Part shown: positions 34,921-43,643 of the stretch, one piece after another
Position numbering within the stretch: the first letter of the stretch is position 1
Layout: each line of letters begins with the position of its first letter
Source: Streptomyces sp. ISL-12
Lineage (GTDB): Bacteria > Actinomycetota > Actinomycetes > Streptomycetales > Streptomycetaceae
Length of the DNA stretch: 49,862 nucleotides
Assembly (NCBI RefSeq): GCF_018614415.1
Contig: NZ_JAGGOO010000080.1
Span: forward strand, 1-49,862
Direction: 5' to 3'
Program-made: the position numbers and the translations under genes
Notes under the pieces: generated by a model
Database searches by the model: none
What the model was told of the DNA's origin: nothing
Seen by the model: the letters and a program-made list of their open reading frames with translations, nothing else

Positions 34921-35874
34921 TCAGACGGTCATGGCCCGCTGAGTGTCCTCGGTGATGAGGTCGAGGTTCAGCCCGGCCGCCGCCTTCAGCCCGGCCGCCG
35001 CGGAACCGATCGCCGTCTCGGTGACACTGGTGACGTTGCCCGCCGCGAACACTCCGGCGACGCTGGTCGCACCTTGCGGGCCGGCCGCCACGAAACTGCC
35101 GGCCACCTGCCCGAACATCTCCCAGTCCGTGACCTCCAGGCCCAGCCCGTCCAACCCGGTGACGCGGGCGGTGAAACGGGGGGCGACCACGATCCGCGTG
35201 AGGTCGACGCGCTGCCCGCCCGCGAGCAGCACCCCCGTCAACCGGTCGTCCACGACGTCCAGCGAGCGCACTTCGCCTTCGACCACCCGCACCGAGCGCG
35301 CTGCCAGGCGCTTGCGTGCGGTGCCGTCGAGGACCGGCCCGGTGTGCGCGAGCAGGGTGACCCGGTCGCTCCACTGGCTCCACAGCAGCGCCTGTTCCAC
35401 GCCCACCGCGCTCGTGGCCAGAACACCGATGGGCTGGTCCCGTACTTCCCACCCATGGCAGTACGGGCAGTGCAGTACGTCACGTGCCCAGCGCTCGGCG
35501 ATGCCGGGCACGTCGGGCAGCTCGTCCACCAGTCCGGTGGCCAGGAGCAGCCGCCGCGCGCGTACGGTGGCGCCGTTGTCGAGTTCGAGGCGGAAGTTCG
35601 TCTCCGTCTCACGCGCCGCGGCGGTCACCGAGGCGGTCACGCGCTCCCCGCCGAAGCGGGAGACCTCGCGTCCCGCGATGTCCAGGAACTCGGTGGGGGT
35701 GATGCCCTCGTGCCCCAGGTAGTTGTGCATCGACCGTGCCGGGGCGTTGCGCTGCTGCCCGGCGTCGATGACCAGTACGGAGCGCCGGGCCCGCCCGAGA
35801 GTGAGCGCCGCGTTGAGGCCGGCCGCGCCCGCGCCGATGACAGCGGCGTCGTACAGGATGTGTTCGTCGGTCAT
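34921..35874 (-). CDS. NAD(P)/FAD-dependent thioredoxin-reductase-like oxidoreductase
   Basis: The 317-residue flavoprotein starts at ATG 35874 after GGAAGG. It has the FAD motif AVIGAGAAGLNAALTLGRA, a redox-type CPYC motif (VLHCPYCHGWE), an NAD(P) domain with a degenerate G-x-G-x-x-G (IGVLATSAVGVEQA) and the FAD end motif GVFAAGNVTS. It belongs to the thioredoxin-reductase-like small flavoprotein group often found beside XRE-cupin regulators in Streptomyces. It likely reduces disulfides or is a related dithiol oxidase, with the partner unknown. The regulator is divergent, 84 bp away. Confidence 0.9.
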   Translation of the reverse strand: MTDEHILYDAAVIGAGAAGLNAALTLGRARRSVLVIDAGQQRNAPARSMHNYLGHEGITPTEFLDIAGREVSRFGGERVTASVTAAARETETNFRLELDNGATVRARRLLLATGLVDELPDVPGIAERWARDVLHCPYCHGWEVRDQPIGVLATSAVGVEQALLWSQWSDRVTLLAHTGPVLDGTARKRLAARSVRVVEGEVRSLDVVDDRLTGVLLAGGQRVDLTRIVVAPRFTARVTGLDGLGLEVTDWEMFGQVAGSFVAAGPQGATSVAGVFAAGNVTSVTETAIGSAAAGLKAAAGLNLDLITEDTQRAMTV

Positions 35875-35933
35875 GGTGTTTCCTTCCGTTCGCCGGTGAT
35901 CTTGCGGCCGTCGGGCGGGCGCGTCCAAGGCCG

Positions 35934-35950
35934 CTTGCCGACTTGGCAAG
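35934..35950. promoter_or_regulatory. Operator candidate for the XRE-cupin regulator
   Basis: CTTGCC-N5-GGCAAG is a perfect inverted repeat between the divergent flavoprotein and regulator genes, ending 8 bases before the regulator GTG. It is well placed to control both. Confidence 0.6.
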
Positions 35951-35958
35951 ATGAGGGG

Positions 35959-36546
35959 GTGAACCACGACGAGGTAGAGGGTTTCCTGCAGTCGGTCGGC
36001 GGACGCCTGCGGGCACTGCGGCATGAGCATCAGGCCACCTTGGACGACATCAGCGACATCAGCGGCATCTCCCCGAGCACGCTGTCCCGGTTGGAGTCGG
36101 GCCGGCGCAAGTACACCCTTGATCTGCTGCTGCCGCTGGCGGCCGCGTACAACGTGCCGCTGGACGAGTTGGTGGGTGCCCCCCAGACCGGTGACCCCCG
36201 CATCCATCTGCGCCCGGTCGCCGTCGCCCAGCAAGGCCGGACGGCGATCCCGCTGGTGCGCCACTACGGAGGTCCGCACGCGCACAAGCACGTTCTGCCG
36301 GCGGGCCCGGCAGACGCCGAGGCGCCGGAACTGCACACCCATCAGGGTTTCACCTGGATCTACGTCCTGTTCGGACGACTGGGTATTACGGCAGGCGGGG
36401 AGAGACTCGTGGTCCAGGCCGGGGAAGCCGCCGAGTTCGACACACGTCTCCCGCACGCCTTCAGCAACCTGGGCGATCAGCCCGTCGAGTTCCTCAGCCT
36501 CTTCGGAGCCCAGGGTGAGCGCGTGCGCGTGAAGGCGTGGAAGTGA
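35959..36546 (+). CDS. XRE-family regulator with cupin domain
   Basis: The 195-residue protein starts at GTG 35959 (GAGGGG overlaps the start). Residues 12-65 are an XRE helix-turn-helix (LDDISDISGISPSTLSRLESG). Residues about 105-190 are a cupin sensor with HTHQGFTWIYVLFGRLGI and AGEAAEFDTRLPHAFSN. The family senses small molecules or metals through the cupin and controls adjacent oxidoreductases. The palindrome at 35934-35950 is its likely site. Confidence 0.9.
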   Translation: MNHDEVEGFLQSVGGRLRALRHEHQATLDDISDISGISPSTLSRLESGRRKYTLDLLLPLAAAYNVPLDELVGAPQTGDPRIHLRPVAVAQQGRTAIPLVRHYGGPHAHKHVLPAGPADAEAPELHTHQGFTWIYVLFGRLGITAGGERLVVQAGEAAEFDTRLPHAFSNLGDQPVEFLSLFGAQGERVRVKAWK

Positions 36547-36703
36547 CCCGGACGGGCCTCGCTGTCCACGGCACACCGGCCCTCGGCGGTTCCTGGCACA
36601 CGATTGGTCCCGCACATCGGCGAAGGCACCACCGCGGGTAAACCGAGGCGCCCCCTGATCCGTTTCCGCAGTGGCACAGCCACACATACGGAAAGGACCC
36701 GAG

Positions 36704-39103
36704 GTGCGCTTTTCCCCCGCCGGCTCCGGCAGCCGACTCAGATCCAGCGTCAGACCTCTGACGGCCGCACTGCTCACCACAGCGGTCGGCGCCACACTCC
36801 TCACCACCAACACCGCCCGAGCCCACGCCGAGGAAGGGACCGCGACGGTGACCACCGCGCCGGACCCGGGCACGGACATCACCGGCAACGGCGGCAAGAT
36901 CACCGCTCAGTACAAGGAGACCGGAGCCGAGTCGGAGTCGATGCTGATCGACGACGACATCACGACCAAGTACTTCACCATCCGATCGGCGATGTGGGTG
37001 CAGTACGAGTCGGCCACCGCCGCGACGATCGACCGTTACACCCTCACCTCCGCCAACGACGCCCCCGACCGGGACCCGAAGGACTGGACGCTGCAGGGCT
37101 CCGTGGACGGATCGACCTGGACCGTCATCGACACCCGTACGAACCAGACGTTCTCCGCGCGCAACCAGACCCGGGGCTTCAGCGTCACGCCCGGCACGGC
37201 CTACACCCACTATCGGCTCGTGGTGAGCGAGACCAACGGTTCGTCCGACTCCCAGCTCGCGGAGTGGGAGCTCTGGGCGGGCGGCAACGGCGTCCCGGCG
37301 GCCCCCTCCAAGCTGACCGCGACGCTGGACGGTGACGCCGCCGTACTGGACTGGGCGGACAACTCCAGTTACGACACCGGTTACGCCGAGTCCGGCTTCC
37401 AGATCGAGCGTTCCGTCGAGGGCGGCCCGTTCGAGCCACTGGCCACAGCCGGCGCCGACGTGCACACCTACACCGATCCCGCGCTGGACACCGACACCGC
37501 CTACGCCTACCGCGTCCGCGCGGTGGGAGCGGGCAACGGGCTGTCGGAGTACTCCGGTACCGCCGAGCTGTCGGTGGGCGTGTTCGACATCACCGACCTG
37601 CCCGGCAAGGTCACGGACCAGTACGCCACGGGCGGAGCGGAGGGCGGGGAGCGGGCCGCGGACAACAGCGAGTACACCAAGTACCTGACGCAGCACACCA
37701 CCACGTGGCTCCAGTACCAGCCCGCCAGCACCTCCAGACTGACGGGCTACACCGTCACCTCCGCGAACGACAGTCCGGAGAGGGACCCGAAGAACTGGAC
37801 CCTGCGGGGCTCGGTCGACGGTTCCACGTGGACCGACCTCGACACCCGCAGCGGTGAATGGTTCACCAGCCGGTACCAGAAGAAGTCCTACACGGTCGGC
37901 ACCGACCGTTCCTACCGCTACTTCCGTCTCGACGTGACCGCCAACAACGGTGCCGGCCAGACACAGGTGGCCGAGTGGGAACTGACGGGCACCGGCAACT
38001 CCGGCTCCCAGATCGACGCCCCCGAGGCACCCAGCGGCCTGTCCGTGAAGGCCGTCTCCGGCGACCAGGCCGTCCTGAGCTGGACGGACAACTCCCGTCT
38101 CGAACAGTCCTTCCGGCTGGAGCGCTCCCTCAACGGCACCGACTGGGACTGGTCCCGGGTCGTGCCGAACGGCACCACCCGGTACACGGACCTCGGTCTG
38201 ACCGGCAACACCACCTACCACTACCGTCTGCGGGCGGATAACGCCGGTGGTCAGTCCGCGTACACCACGCCGGTGAGCGTGACCACCCCGTCGAGCGCCA
38301 TGCCGGCCACCTGGCAGGAGCACTGGCTGGAGCACGTCCAACTGCTCGACAAGGTCCACGAGAACGACGACGTCGCGATCTACTTCGACGATGACATGGA
38401 CCGTTCGCAGACCTGGCTCAACGGCTACGTCACCAAGCTGTGGAAGTACACCAAGCAGAACTACGGCAGCTTCAGCAACCCGCAGCTCGCCGCCATCTTC
38501 CACAAGGGCAAGTACGGCGGTGGTCACCCCTCGAACGTCTTCGACGCGTCCCACGACTACCGCAACGTGATCGACATAGGTCTCGCTGACTGGAGCGAGA
38601 CCGACACCCAGGCGCGGAACGTCACGTCGCACGAGATCGCGCACATCGTGGAGTTCTCGGCCTACGGCGTCAACGGATCACCCGCTTTCGGCCTCTGGGG
38701 CGACAGCAAGTGGGCGGAGATCTACCAGTACGACGCCTACCTCGGAGCCGGGCTGACCGCCGACGCCGAGAGCTGGTACAGCAAGGCCATCGCCAAGACC
38801 GACAACTATCCGCGAGCCAACACCGCGTGGTTCCGTGACTGGTTCCTGCCCATCTGGCGCGACCACGGCAAGGGCGAGGCACTCGACGCGTTCTTCCGGC
38901 TGACGGCCGAGCAGTTCGCCCAGCACAACGGCTCCTACGTCCGCGACATGAACATGGGCGAGTTCGTGCACTTCTGGAGCGGGGCCGCCGGCGCCGATCT
39001 GCAGAAGCAGGCCGAGACCGCCTTCGGGTGGACGGACGCGTACGAAGCACAGCTGGAGCAGGCCCGGCTGGACTTCCCGGACGTGCCGTACACGCACTCC
39101 TGA
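36704..39103 (+). CDS. Secreted multidomain metallopeptidase with discoidin-like and fibronectin III domains
   Basis: The 799-residue protein starts at GTG 36704 (AAAGGA 7 bases upstream; the open frame back to 36671 lacks a site). It has a long twin-basic signal peptide (to about ARAHA-EE) and an F5/8-type C (discoidin-like) domain at about 55-195. An FnIII domain is at about 198-290, a second F5/8-type domain at about 292-430, and a second FnIII at about 438-530. The C-terminal peptidase-like domain has the zinc motif HEIAH (near 643) and a following SKWAEIYQYD segment that could give the third Glu ligand. It is likely an extracellular carbohydrate- or protein-binding gluzincin. The two discoidin modules are clearly related (R/D-P-K-x-W-T-L-x-G-S-V-D-G-S-T-W). 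Confidence 0.88.
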   Translation: MRFSPAGSGSRLRSSVRPLTAALLTTAVGATLLTTNTARAHAEEGTATVTTAPDPGTDITGNGGKITAQYKETGAESESMLIDDDITTKYFTIRSAMWVQYESATAATIDRYTLTSANDAPDRDPKDWTLQGSVDGSTWTVIDTRTNQTFSARNQTRGFSVTPGTAYTHYRLVVSETNGSSDSQLAEWELWAGGNGVPAAPSKLTATLDGDAAVLDWADNSSYDTGYAESGFQIERSVEGGPFEPLATAGADVHTYTDPALDTDTAYAYRVRAVGAGNGLSEYSGTAELSVGVFDITDLPGKVTDQYATGGAEGGERAADNSEYTKYLTQHTTTWLQYQPASTSRLTGYTVTSANDSPERDPKNWTLRGSVDGSTWTDLDTRSGEWFTSRYQKKSYTVGTDRSYRYFRLDVTANNGAGQTQVAEWELTGTGNSGSQIDAPEAPSGLSVKAVSGDQAVLSWTDNSRLEQSFRLERSLNGTDWDWSRVVPNGTTRYTDLGLTGNTTYHYRLRADNAGGQSAYTTPVSVTTPSSAMPATWQEHWLEHVQLLDKVHENDDVAIYFDDDMDRSQTWLNGYVTKLWKYTKQNYGSFSNPQLAAIFHKGKYGGGHPSNVFDASHDYRNVIDIGLADWSETDTQARNVTSHEIAHIVEFSAYGVNGSPAFGLWGDSKWAEIYQYDAYLGAGLTADAESWYSKAIAKTDNYPRANTAWFRDWFLPIWRDHGKGEALDAFFRLTAEQFAQHNGSYVRDMNMGEFVHFWSGAAGADLQKQAETAFGWTDAYEAQLEQARLDFPDVPYTHS

Positions 39104-39114
39104 CAACAGGCCAT

Positions 39115-39151
39115 GGGGGCGCGAGCCAGTCACGTACTGGCTCGCGCCCCC
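39115..39151. terminator. Strong bidirectional hairpin terminator
   Basis: Perfect 16-bp arms (39115-39130 and 39136-39151) flank a 5-nt loop. It lies between the convergent metallopeptidase and crystallin-like genes and is followed by CTCGGTCT. Confidence 0.85.
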
Positions 39152-39179
39152 TCGGTCTGCGCAGCGCGGGTGGCCCGGC

Positions 39180-39557
39180 TCAGTACATGAAGTAGCCGGA
39201 GATGCGATTGTCCCACTCGGCAGGAGCGACCCAGCTCTGGTGGGGGCCGATCTCGGTCCAGGCTCCCTGGTAGTTGTCGTCCTCGAAGACACGGAGCCGG
39301 TAGTCGGAATCGTTGATGACCGACGAGATCTTGTCGTTCTTGTCGGCGGGCAGAACGGGCGTCCACACCAGCCTGTTCTCGAGCAGTCCGGTGAAGTCGG
39401 CTCCGTCGAAGACACATATCGGGGCCACCGTGGGGGTGGGCCGGGGGCACGCCGCCACGTCCGTCGACGCCGAGGCGGCCGACGCCCCGGTCATCAGCAG
39501 TGCGGCGGCGAACGATGCGGCTCCGGACGTGCGTACCATGCTGCGTATCCTGCTCAT
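39180..39557 (-). CDS. Small secreted beta/gamma-crystallin-like (peptidase-inhibitor I36-like) protein
   Basis: This 125-residue protein has a signal peptide (MVRTSGAASFAAALLMTGASAASA) and a mature domain of about 90 residues. The domain contains Greek-key-type segments ICVFDGADFTGL, ISSVINDSDYRLRVFEDDNYQG and WDNRISGYFMY. These resemble beta/gamma-crystallin or I36 inhibitor domains of Streptomyces. Only two Cys remain in the mature protein. ATG 39557 follows GAGAGAGG. It is convergent with the secreted metallopeptidase, so an inhibitor or partner role is conceivable but unproven. Confidence 0.75.
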   Translation of the reverse strand: MSRIRSMVRTSGAASFAAALLMTGASAASASTDVAACPRPTPTVAPICVFDGADFTGLLENRLVWTPVLPADKNDKISSVINDSDYRLRVFEDDNYQGAWTEIGPHQSWVAPAEWDNRISGYFMY

Positions 39558-39728
39558 CAAGAACGCCTCTCTCGCGTCGTGGGGTCCCGGAACGGGATGT
39601 GGAGAAGTCGGTGCTCCCCGGTGATCAGTGTCGACGACCGACGTTCGGGCCAGGCGGCCGCGACCGAACTAAGAACAACCGATGAGCAGTTGGCGAGCAG
39701 GTATTGAGCGGCTCCCGTGAGTCGTCGG

Positions 39729-40427
39729 TCAAAGGCAGCCGTCCTGACGCGCGCGGAATCGGTACCCCCGTCCCCGCACTGTGTCGATGAAGCCCGGCGC
39801 ACCACGTGACTGTCCCAGCTTCGACCGGAGGCGCTTCACACAGGAGTCGATGTTCCGGGGATTCGTACCACCGTCGGTTCCGCCTGTGACCGCCAGGAGG
39901 TCCTCGCGGCTGAACACCCGGTCCGGCGCCGCGGACAGGGCGAACAGCAGCATGCGCTCCGAGTGGGCGAGGGGGATACGCCGGCCGCCCAGGGTCACTT
40001 CCACCGCGACGCGGTCGATGAGCAGGGCACCGTACCGTTCCGCCGGAGCACGTTCCGGCCGGACCCGGCCGAGGTGTCGCAGAGCCGCGGCGACATAGGA
40101 CTGCAGCACGCGAGCAGCCACGGGCTTGACGAGATACCAGTCCGCTCCCGCGTCCAAGGCTGCTATGGCCTCATCGTCGTCCTCCCGTGCGGACAGGAAG
40201 ACAACGGGCAGTGCGCCTGCCGCTCGGATGCCGCGGCAGACGTCCACCGCGCTGATGTCCGGCGGGTCCGCGCCCAGCAACACCAGGTCGGGACAGCGTT
40301 GCCGGACACTCGCCAGTCCGCTCTGCCCCGTCGACGCGACGAACACCTCGGCGTGCAGGGGCAGGAGTGCCTGTCGCACCTCGTCACACAGCGCGGGATC
40401 CTTGTCGATCAGCAGCACGCGAGCCAT
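39729..40427 (-). CDS. Orphan OmpR-family response regulator lacking the phospho-acceptor Asp
   Basis: The 232-residue protein has a receiver domain (1-115) and an OmpR winged helix (about 135-228, NIDSCVKRLRSKLGQ, FIDTVRGRGYRF). The acidic pocket (LLIDKD), Ser switch (VVFLSAR) and Lys (YLVKP) are present. The expected acceptor position in DLVLLGADPP is Gly52 instead of Asp, checked on the complementary strand at 40272-40274. Phosphorylation in the classical way is therefore unlikely. No kinase gene is nearby. It may be controlled by ligand binding or protein level, as in other atypical receivers. The upstream lipoprotein gene has the same orientation. Confidence 0.88.
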   Translation of the reverse strand: MARVLLIDKDPALCDEVRQALLPLHAEVFVASTGQSGLASVRQRCPDLVLLGADPPDISAVDVCRGIRAAGALPVVFLSAREDDDEAIAALDAGADWYLVKPVAARVLQSYVAAALRHLGRVRPERAPAERYGALLIDRVAVEVTLGGRRIPLAHSERMLLFALSAAPDRVFSREDLLAVTGGTDGGTNPRNIDSCVKRLRSKLGQSRGAPGFIDTVRGRGYRFRARQDGCL

Positions 40428-40444
40428 CCGGCGAGTATCGGCAG

Positions 40445-40483
40445 CGCCCGGGCCGGTGACCGGACGTCCGCCGGACCCGGGCG
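40445..40483. terminator. Imperfect hairpin between lipoprotein and response regulator
   Basis: The arms CGCCCGGGCCGG (40445-40456) and CCGGACCCGGGCG (40471-40483) pair with one bulged base. It lies between two leftward genes and may separate their transcripts. Confidence 0.5.
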
Positions 40484-40512
40484 AAAACCGTTATGCCCGC
40501 GCGCCGCGCACA

Positions 40513-41139
40513 CTACTGCCCGTCTGCGGCCGGACCCTCGTCCGGCGCGGGGCGCTCGGTGATCCGGGTGGCGACGCCCTGCTTGACCACCACGTCCGCG
40601 GCAACGGACCCGCTGCTGGTGCTCGCCTCCAGGTCGCCGAGGGAGCACCGTGTGGTCGCACGCGTGCTGTAACTGCCGCACAGCGTTCCCGCCCCGTAGA
40701 CAGCGGTGCTGTCCGAGACGAAGAACTGCTGGTCCTTCCCGGAGGCGCTCACGATGTACGTGCCCGGCGCCAAGTACTCGATCGTGCCGCCGGCGAACGT
40801 TCCACTGATCCCACCGCTCACCCCGCCGGCACGGTCGTCCGCCGCGGCGTCCTCGTCGGCCGCACTGTCGTCGGCAGCCGAGTCCTCGTCGGCCGCGTAG
40901 CCCTCTTGCTGCCGGGAGGAGTTCGCGGCCGCACCGTCACCCGATGCCGCTGTCTCCCCGCCGTCCGCCGCGGACGCGGATGACGACGCGGACGCCGACG
41001 CCGGGGCCGAGACAGTGCTCGACACCTCACTCGCGGCAGTGTCCTGGTCGGAGTCGCCCTCACAGGCCGTGAGCAGCGCTACGCCCGCGACGACGACAGC
41101 GGCCAGCAGACGCGCACGGGAACGGCGATGGGTAAGCAT
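40513..41139 (-). CDS. Lipoprotein with acidic repeat region
   Basis: The 208-residue protein starts at ATG 41139 behind AGGAG. The signal ends in the lipobox LLTAC with Cys26. Residues about 30-120 are Ser/Ala/Asp-rich, with an imperfect tandem repeat ADEDSA/ADDSA/ADEDAA/ADDRA. Residues about 125-195 form a small domain (GTIEYLAPGTYIVSASGKDQ, YGAGTLCGSYSTRATTRC) with two Cys, followed by a beta-strand-like segment (SVAADVVVKQG). The family is not recognised. It should be anchored on the outer face of the membrane with the acidic part as a spacer. The gene lies upstream of the atypical response regulator. Confidence 0.75.
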   Translation of the reverse strand: MLTHRRSRARLLAAVVVAGVALLTACEGDSDQDTAASEVSSTVSAPASASASSSASAADGGETAASGDGAAANSSRQQEGYAADEDSAADDSAADEDAAADDRAGGVSGGISGTFAGGTIEYLAPGTYIVSASGKDQQFFVSDSTAVYGAGTLCGSYSTRATTRCSLGDLEASTSSGSVAADVVVKQGVATRITERPAPDEGPAADGQ

Positions 41140-41649
41140 GAGATCTCCTCGTCGTAGTCGAGGGAACACCGTTCAAGGCTGTGCCCTCGTCATGGAATGT
41201 CTGATCACCATGCACCGGCCCAGGGACTCGATGCCGCAGCAGCAGCGACCCATGACCGGGTTGTCACCTCGCTCGAACAGTTGATACGTGTTGGCCCTTT
41301 CCCGACGGCCGGTTCAGCGGCGCACTTCGCCGGACCGTCGCCCGTCGCGCGCCCCGGTGTTGAGCAGTGGTGAGCACTATCCGGGTCCTGATGGAGCATG
41401 AGTAACAGGCATGATGAGTGCGCAGGCCGGTGACGGCGGTGTGTGCTGAGACTCCGGCTCCGGTGGAGCGCTGTCACACCGTTCACCGCGCTGTTCTGTA
41501 CAGCGGCTGCGGGGAAGCGGGGGCGGACGACGCGCCGCGGCACATCGCCACGATGACCACACCCGACGAGGCCCTGTCCGTGCTGATCCGACGCATGTGC
41601 TGGGGTTCCCGCGGCGCGTCCGACTCACTGCGCCAAGAAGGAGAAAGAC
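41140..41649. other. Divergent intergenic region, no gene seen
   Basis: About 510 bp separate the lipoprotein and DUF3237 starts. Frames on both strands lack protein-like composition. The region presumably carries two promoters; no clear operator or RNA was recognised. Confidence 0.4.
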
Positions 41650-42111
41650 ATGGCCACCCTGGTCAAGGAGTTCGATTTCTACGTCGACCTCGCCACAGAG
41701 CCCGTCGGTGACGGTCCCTTCGGCGACCGCGTCATCGCTGAGGGAGTGGGAGGAGGGATCACAGGAGACAGGCTGAAGGGAACCATCACCGCCGGCGGAG
41801 GTGACTGGCTGCTCGTGGGCGACGACGGTTACGCCCGGGTCGACGTGCGCAGCACGTTCGACACCCACGACGGGGCGGCCATCTACGTCCAGTACTTCGG
41901 GCTCATCGAGATGACGAGAGGGATCAAGGCAGTCCTCTCAGGCGGCGATGAACCGACCGCCTTCGGTGAGCAGTACTTCATGATCACACCGCGTATGGAA
42001 ACCGGGGACAAGCGGTACGCCTGGGTGAACCAGACGGTGTTCGTCGGTGAAGGAAGACTCCTGCCCGGATTGCGCGTCGAGTTCCGGGTGTACAGCGTCG
42101 CCCTCTCCTGA
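41650..42111 (+). CDS. DUF3237 family protein
   Basis: The 153-residue protein starts at ATG 41650 after AAGGAG. It matches DUF3237: KEFDFYVDLATEPVGDGPFGDR, an AEGVGGGITGDRLKGTITAGGGDW core, YARVDVRSTFDTHDGAAIYVQYFG, and FMITPRMETGDKRYAWVNQTVFVGEG. The family forms a lipocalin/AOC-barrel-like fold of unknown function. It stands alone, followed by a terminator. Confidence 0.88.
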   Translation: MATLVKEFDFYVDLATEPVGDGPFGDRVIAEGVGGGITGDRLKGTITAGGGDWLLVGDDGYARVDVRSTFDTHDGAAIYVQYFGLIEMTRGIKAVLSGGDEPTAFGEQYFMITPRMETGDKRYAWVNQTVFVGEGRLLPGLRVEFRVYSVALS

Positions 42112-42156
42112 TGGGTCACTGGCGCGGGCCCCGGTGGCGCCCGACGCCGGTTCCTC

Positions 42157-42193
42157 CTGTTTCTCCCGCGAGCGGAAGCCGCGGGAGAAACAG
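42157..42193 (+). terminator. Hairpin terminator after the DUF3237 gene
   Basis: Perfect 14-bp arms (42157-42170 and 42180-42193) flank a 9-nt loop, 45 bp after the stop codon. The arms end in AAACAG and CTGTTT, unusually A/T-rich for this genome. Confidence 0.8.
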
Positions 42194-42293
42194 TTCGGGA
42201 TGTGGCTGAGAGGTTCTCGCGCACCTCTCATAGGCCGCGGCGAAACTCGCCCGCTCGTCGCGCGGGACTGAGTCAGCTCGGCCACGGCGAGGA

Positions 42294-42326
42294 GTGCCGG
42301 TGCCGTCAGGGTGCCGGTGCCGTCAG
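42294..42326. repeat. Two-copy 16-bp direct repeat, 17-bp period
   Basis: GTGCCGGTGCCGTCAG occurs twice, separated by one G. Each copy itself contains GTGCCG twice. It is probably replication slippage. Confidence 0.8.
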
Positions 42327-42659
42327 TGTCGGTGCGACGGCCGGGGAAACGCCTCGGATGAGACGTCGGCGAGCCGTAACGCCAGTCGTCATGGAGGTAC
42401 TCCTCACGACGGCACCCGTCATTGTGCGGACAACGAGACACCACCGGTGACCGGTCGGGCGACAAGGCCCGCCGCACCGCCGTCGCCGGGCGCGGCCGCG
42501 GGCGACTCGGCCCGTATCCGAGAGCGTGCGAAGGCCGGCCGAGCAGCACCAGGGGTCTCGTGCCCGCCGCGCTCGACGTTTCCAAGGACCTGCGCGAGTT
42601 CCGTGTCCGGTTCTGCCGCCTCCGGCGCGCCGAGGCGCGCGGCGGCGGTCCGCGGGTGT

Positions 42660-43643
42660 CTAGGCAGCCCGCTCACCGCCCAGAGGCCCGGCTGTCGTCG
42701 TCAGGACGACGTTCTCCAACTCCTCACCCCGCGCGTATCGGTGCAACTGCCGGCAGAGGAACTCCACGGACATCGAGGGGAACGCGTCCGTGAACGCCGC
42801 CACGTGCGGAGTGATCAGCGCGCCGGGCAGGTTCCAGAGGGGGTGGCCGCCGGGGAGGGGCTCCGGGTCCGTCACGTCGAGCGCGACCCGGAGCCGGCCG
42901 CCGCGCACCTCCCGGACGACGGCGCCGGTGTCCACCAGTTCCCCGCGCGCGACATTCACCAGGAAGGCTCCGTCCCTCAGCAGCGCCAGGGTGTCCGCGT
43001 CGAACATGCCACGGGTCCACTCCGTCAGCGGTGCGCACAGCACCACCGCGTCCACCGTGGGCAGCAGCGAGGACAACTGCTCCGCTCCGTGCACATGTCC
43101 CGCTGGGGTGGTGCGCTCGCTGCGGGCCACGAGGACCGGCTCGCAGCGCAACGCGCGGAGCCGGGCCGCGACGGTCGCGCCCACGGCGCCGTACCCCACG
43201 ACCAGTACCCGCTTGCCGACCAGAGTGGTCCGCGGTTCAGGGCGCCAGCGTCCCTCGGCCTGCCGGACGGCGAACTGGTCGAGCCCGCGGCACAGCGCCA
43301 GCAGAAGGGTGACGGCCAGCTCCGCGGTAGCCTCACGGTGCACTCCGCGCGCCGTCACCAGCTTCGTGCCGGGTGGCATGTCGTCCAGCATCGGCATCAC
43401 GTAGTCGTATCCCGAGCTGAGCAGTTGAAAGACCTCCAGTCGGCCCATGCGGGGCAGCACCGTCCGCAGCGCTTGGTCCGCGCCCGGCGCTGGGGGTCCC
43501 GTGAGGAACCGGACCTCACCCGGATCCCCGGGCAACGGACCGGAGCCGTCCCAGTGGCCGTAGGTGAAGTCGTCCGGCAGGCCGGGAATCTGCTCCCGGG
43601 GGTATGGGAGCCACACGGTCGCGCCGTCCTTCATGGTGTGCAT
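42660..43643 (-). CDS. D-isomer-specific 2-hydroxyacid dehydrogenase
   Basis: The 327-residue enzyme starts at ATG 43643 (GGAAG six bases upstream). The NAD motif VGYGAVGATVAARL follows the expected N-terminal catalytic part. The active-site Arg (NVARGELVDT), Glu (DVTDPEPLPGGHPLW) and His (ITPHVAAFT) are all present. It should reduce a 2-oxoacid to a D-2-hydroxyacid with NAD(P)H, or the reverse. Sequences of this type are often called phosphoglycerate-dehydrogenase-like. The substrate is unknown. It is not linked in an operon to either neighbour. Confidence 0.92.
   Translation of the reverse strand: MHTMKDGATVWLPYPREQIPGLPDDFTYGHWDGSGPLPGDPGEVRFLTGPPAPGADQALRTVLPRMGRLEVFQLLSSGYDYVMPMLDDMPPGTKLVTARGVHREATAELAVTLLLALCRGLDQFAVRQAEGRWRPEPRTTLVGKRVLVVGYGAVGATVAARLRALRCEPVLVARSERTTPAGHVHGAEQLSSLLPTVDAVVLCAPLTEWTRGMFDADTLALLRDGAFLVNVARGELVDTGAVVREVRGGRLRVALDVTDPEPLPGGHPLWNLPGALITPHVAAFTDAFPSMSVEFLCRQLHRYARGEELENVVLTTTAGPLGGERAA

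Larger units (their letters stand above)
42112..42659. other. Gene-free stretch with a 17-bp tandem repeat
   Basis: The gap between DUF3237 and the convergent dehydrogenase is 548 bp long, with no convincing gene. It holds the terminator above and two exact copies of GTGCCGGTGCCGTCAG (42294-42309 and 42311-42326). Confidence 0.55.

Noticed and set aside
41205..41543. Frames in the lipoprotein/DUF3237 gap (also 41418-41711 on the plus strand)
   Set aside because: No ribosome binding site, low-complexity composition and no recognisable domain.
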